DNA from: Archegozetes longisetosus
Lineage: Eukaryota; Arthropoda; Arachnida; Sarcoptiformes; Trhypochthoniidae
DNA: 64,000 nt
Direction: 5' to 3'
NCBI GenBank assembly: GCA_018873245.2
Contig: JAEMBT020000009.1
Span: forward strand, 14,869,794 to 14,933,793
Shown here: in pieces, positions 62,626 through 64,000 of the stretch
Position numbering within the stretch: the stretch's first letter is position 1
Layout of the letters: each line of letters starts with the position of its first letter
Notes under the pieces: generated by a model
What the model was told of the DNA's origin: nothing
Database searches by the model: none
Seen by the model: only the letters and a program-made list of their open reading frames with translations
Position numbers and translations under genes: made by a program

Positions 62626-64000
62626 ACTATCTTTATGTCAAACATGAAAAGGTAGTCTATTAAGTAGTCCTTTTAGTAATCCTTCAGGTAGTTTATGTGT
62701 AGAATATTAAGTAGTTTTAACTATTTTCAAAACAAGCAAATAAGGCTTAATTCACTTGCAATTATTTTACTTTATTCTTAAGGATTTGTCTTTCACTTCA
62801 TTATTAGTTATTCGACAACTTTTAAATAGATATTTTCATTTTTTCAATAATTAAAGTACGATTATCGTTCAGTACATCTATCTTTATTAATCACTGACTG
62901 ATGCTTAGAGAGCAAATTTTTAAGGGCTTGCTCATTCATTTAATTACTTATTGCAAAGTATTAAGATTAAAACATCAATTACAATACTTTCACATAGTTA
63001 ATGCCCTAATACTCACCAAAAAGATCGTCTCATAGACTTTTCGAGTCAAAGCCAGTCGAGTCAAAAAACACTTTTGCAACATAACTTTTTAAACACTTTA
63101 TTGAAACTTATTGTTATAGGTGATAAGTAGAAAAGCTATTTAAGCCATTCCAATAATTCCTGAAGCCGATAGAACAATAATTGTTATCTTATATCATATG
63201 TATTTCTCTTCCGTATGACATGTTCACTTTATAGGATTCAATATATATCTCTTATCATTAATGAATGATTTGTCAATTTTTATTCATAAACTTTGGGATG
63301 AACTACGGCTCTTTTCCTTTCTATTTAAGCTATTAAATTTTGATTCTTCCCCTCATTTATCATCTGTACGCATCCGGGATCAAGGAAGATGTACTTGACG
63401 ATGGCTGTACAGGTAAATTCAAAAAAGCGTTATATTGATCGCTCACTAATATCATATCAGATATGATTTCATTTTCAGCTGTTCTATGCCAAAAGTTACT
63501 GAAAATAATTTGCAAAAATTTTCACCCGTACGAAGATACGAACCACAAACCCCTTCCCTTAAACTCATTTTTACCTTAGTCTATCACTTAGAGTAATAGA
63601 CTAACATACGGTATTAAAGTAACCTATCTTAGATAACGTTTTGATGATGTCACTTCAGTGCATTTTATTATTTGGTCAAAACATGATTCAAAAGGCATTA
63701 CTTAAGCATGTCTTTGGAGTCTATATTTGGAAACTATATATAGACAGATATGAGGATTATCTCCTCTTTAGCTCTTACTAAGCGATCAATTTAAGCCTGT
63801 TTGAATTTTCGAAAAACTAATCAGTTACCCAATTCATAAGTCATACTAGAAATCGCTAAAAGCAGAAGTCAATTAAAGTCGTGACTTAAGTCATTTGATT
63901 CAAAATATCATTAAAGCAAAAACATGTTTGGTTAAATTGAAAATGACTGACTTTTGATTTGAGTGATTTTGAGTGTGACTTATAAGTTGTGGGATTACTA
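62626..64000. other. GPCR intron to the right edge
   Basis: No exon supported. The last ~140 bp (63,860-64,000) match the repeat at 56,190-56,300 (TGTGACTTATAAGTT, AAAACATGTTT-like blocks), so the window ends inside a repeat copy. Confidence 0.45.

Noticed and set aside
63340-63412. Possible second GPCR exon (frame with RKMYLTMAVQ ahead of a GTAAAT donor)
   Set aside because: It would follow directly after the Arg of GIER with no conserved Tyr, and the only usable acceptor is weak; the stretch does not resemble intracellular loop 2 or TM4.
1-64000. CRISPR array, bacterial operon or phage-type system
   Set aside because: No spaced identical repeats, no tightly packed genes, and all supported genes have spliceosomal introns or eukaryotic features.

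Overview
The window reads as AT-rich nuclear DNA of an invertebrate, most likely an arthropod (insect or mite). Evidence: short coding exons with GT/AG introns and matching phases, long introns, no bacterial-style operons, several classes of cut-and-paste transposon debris, and degenerate TTAGG-type tracts (TTAGG is the arthropod telomere unit). I cannot name the species.

Three host genes can be supported. (1) On the minus strand, about 10,956 down to 418 and running off the left edge, is a gene with at least eight coding exons. All seven internal exon junctions agree in reading phase. It would encode a secreted, cysteine-bearing protein with EGF-like modules at the visible C-terminal end; I do not recognise the family. 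(2) At 24,764-26,335 (+) is a secreted leucine-rich-repeat protein with a mucin-like tail of thirteen 14-residue tandem units. (3) At 58,515-58,912 (+) is the first coding exon (N-terminus to TM3) of a class A, peptide-receptor-like GPCR; later exons were not found before the window ends.

Nearly everything else is repeats. Introns of the first gene hold a TTAA-flanked MITE, a dead DD34D mariner with inverted repeats, and a dead DD36E Tc1/mariner-type transposase next to a long inverted duplication of its own tail. From 11 to 22 kb there is a dense nest of palindromic (foldback) elements inserted into one another, including a nearly perfect ~375-bp-arm inverted repeat and a foldback carrying a TTAGG-like block. 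From 26 to 44 kb there are hAT-type MITEs with 8-bp target duplications, TA-flanked MITEs down to 80 bp, and more copies of the foldback and TTAA families. At 49.0-51.1 kb lies a decayed pogo/Tigger-like transposon whose spliced transposase gene is preceded by a strong heat-shock-element array. From 51 to 58 kb little is seen apart from two inverted-repeat elements, a hAT-like MITE and an (AG)n tract.

The most notable observations are the heat-shock-element array in the promoter position of the pogo-like transposon, the unrecognised multi-exon secreted gene, and the layered palindromic repeats, whose transcripts could form long double-stranded RNA. No CRISPR, rRNA or intact tRNA gene was seen; two tRNA-like relics are noted.
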